Shown here: piece after piece, positions 41,371-41,733 of the stretch | How positions within the stretch are numbered: the first letter of the stretch is position 1 | Layout: the number at the start of each line of letters is the position of its first letter | NCBI GenBank assembly: GCA_900543325.1 | Contig: UQQU01000026.1 | Span: forward strand, 1-41,733 | DNA from: an uncultured Clostridium sp. | GTDB taxonomy: Bacteria > Bacillota > Clostridia > Clostridiales > Clostridiaceae | Reading direction: 5' to 3' | Length of the DNA: 41,733 nt | Program-made: the position numbers and the translations under genes | The notes under the pieces: model-generated | The model's input: the letters and a program-made list of their open reading frames with translations, nothing else | The model's database searches: none | What the model was told of the DNA's origin: nothing

Positions 41371-41733
41371 TTAAACTCTTTCCATGTATTCCCCAGTTCT
41401 AGTGTCAACTCTTATAGTATCACCTTCGTTAACAAACATAGGTACGTTAACAACTGCTCCTGTTTCTAATGTAGCTGGTTTCATAGCGTTTGTAGCTGTG
41501 TTACCTTTTACTCCTGGGTCAGCTTGAGTTATTAATAATTCAACGAAGTTTGGTGCTTCAACTGAGAATGCATCACCTTTGTAGAATTTAATTACTGCAA
41601 ACATATTTTCTTTGATGAACTTTATAGCATCTTCAACTTTTTCATAGTTTAGTGGAATTTGCTCATAAGTTTCTTGATCCATGAAGTAGTATAATTCTCC
41701 ATCAGAATATAAATATTGCATTTCTTTTCTTTC
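41371..41733 (-). CDS. efp: Elongation factor P (5' end outside the window)
   Basis: EF-P rescues ribosomes stalled at polyproline. The 120 visible codons cover domains II and III, ending in the family signature (GDTIRVDTRTGEYMERV). The frame stays open through ERKE to the window edge, so about 65 N-terminal residues, including the domain I loop that contacts the P-site tRNA, lie outside. It is not truncated; the internal Met at 41721 is not the start. Confidence 0.96.
   Translation of the reverse strand, partial: ERKEMQYLYSDGELYYFMDQETYEQIPLNYEKVEDAIKFIKENMFAVIKFYKGDAFSVEAPNFVELLITQADPGVKGNTATNAMKPATLETGAVVNVPMFVNEGDTIRVDTRTGEYMERV

Noticed and set aside
41371..41733. Truncated efp pseudogene
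   Set aside because: The frame continues in phase to the window edge, so the missing N-terminus is due to the cut.

Overview
The window looks like the chromosome of a low-GC, endospore-forming anaerobe, most likely Clostridium sensu stricto. The DNA is strongly AT-rich and Shine-Dalgarno sites are strong (AGGAGG/GGGAGG), with several GTG or TTG starts. The genes follow classic Bacillus/Clostridium order: spoIIIAA-AH, yqhY, nusB, folD, xseA-xseB-ispA, dxs, tlyA, nadK, argR, recN, spoIVB, spo0A. Almost every gene is on the minus strand, so transcription runs right to left. The exceptions are the ytfI-ytfJ pair (6063-7080) and a DUF1622 gene (22321-22650). I saw no rRNA, tRNA, CRISPR array, insertion sequence or prophage.

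Left part (1-15.9 kb), accessory and stress functions. It opens with a two-gene flavoprotein redox module: a PyrK-like subunit translationally coupled to an FAD-dependent oxidoreductase that is cut by the window edge. Next come an APC amino-acid permease, a Nudix hydrolase and a DacF-type D,D-carboxypeptidase. The plus-strand sporulation pair ytfI (DUF2953)-ytfJ (GerW) follows, then scpA-scpB for chromosome condensation. A four-gene putative metal operon (8668-11916) encodes a CxCC COG0523 GTPase, a shortened second GTPase, an ArsP-like permease and a TIGR03943/DUF1980 partner. Then come mgsA, a 3-methyladenine glycosylase, the envelope-stress pair pspA and an SPFH protein with zinc ribbons, and a lipoprotein.

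Middle part (15.9-25.2 kb). The block spoIIM - xerD-like - deoB - pdp - dacF keeps the order known around B. subtilis xerD (ripX), drm and dacF. The spoIIA/sigF genes that often follow dacF are absent here. The XerD-like protein has lost most of its catalytic residues. An HD-domain protein, the DUF1622 gene, spo0A and spoIVB follow.

Right part (25.3-41.7 kb). This holds recN, argR, nadK, tlyA, dxs, ispA, xseBA, folD, nusB and yqhY, then the complete eight-gene spoIIIA operon. That operon builds the mother-cell side of the feeding channel which keeps the forespore active and precedes SpoIVB signalling. The end holds a CD1247-type zinc-ribbon protein, an unusual duplicated hairpin repeat, and the 3' part of efp.

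Many genes have clear intrinsic terminators, and two of these overlap the stop codon of the gene they close. Candidate sporulation promoters are a very good sigmaF/G match before spoIVB and weaker sigmaE-like matches before spoIIM and spoIIIAA. Where the longest open frame lacks a ribosome binding site but an internal start has one, I moved the start inward (permease, nudix, dacF paralog, scpB, DUF1980, pspA, xerD-like, spoIIM, HD protein, tlyA, dxs, folD, spoIIIAF, spoIIIAD). No clearly new multi-gene system stands out. The best candidates for novelty are the XerD-like protein with a degenerate active site, the duplicated hairpin element at 41.2-41.3 kb, the metal operon with two unequal GTPases, and the two-gene redox module.
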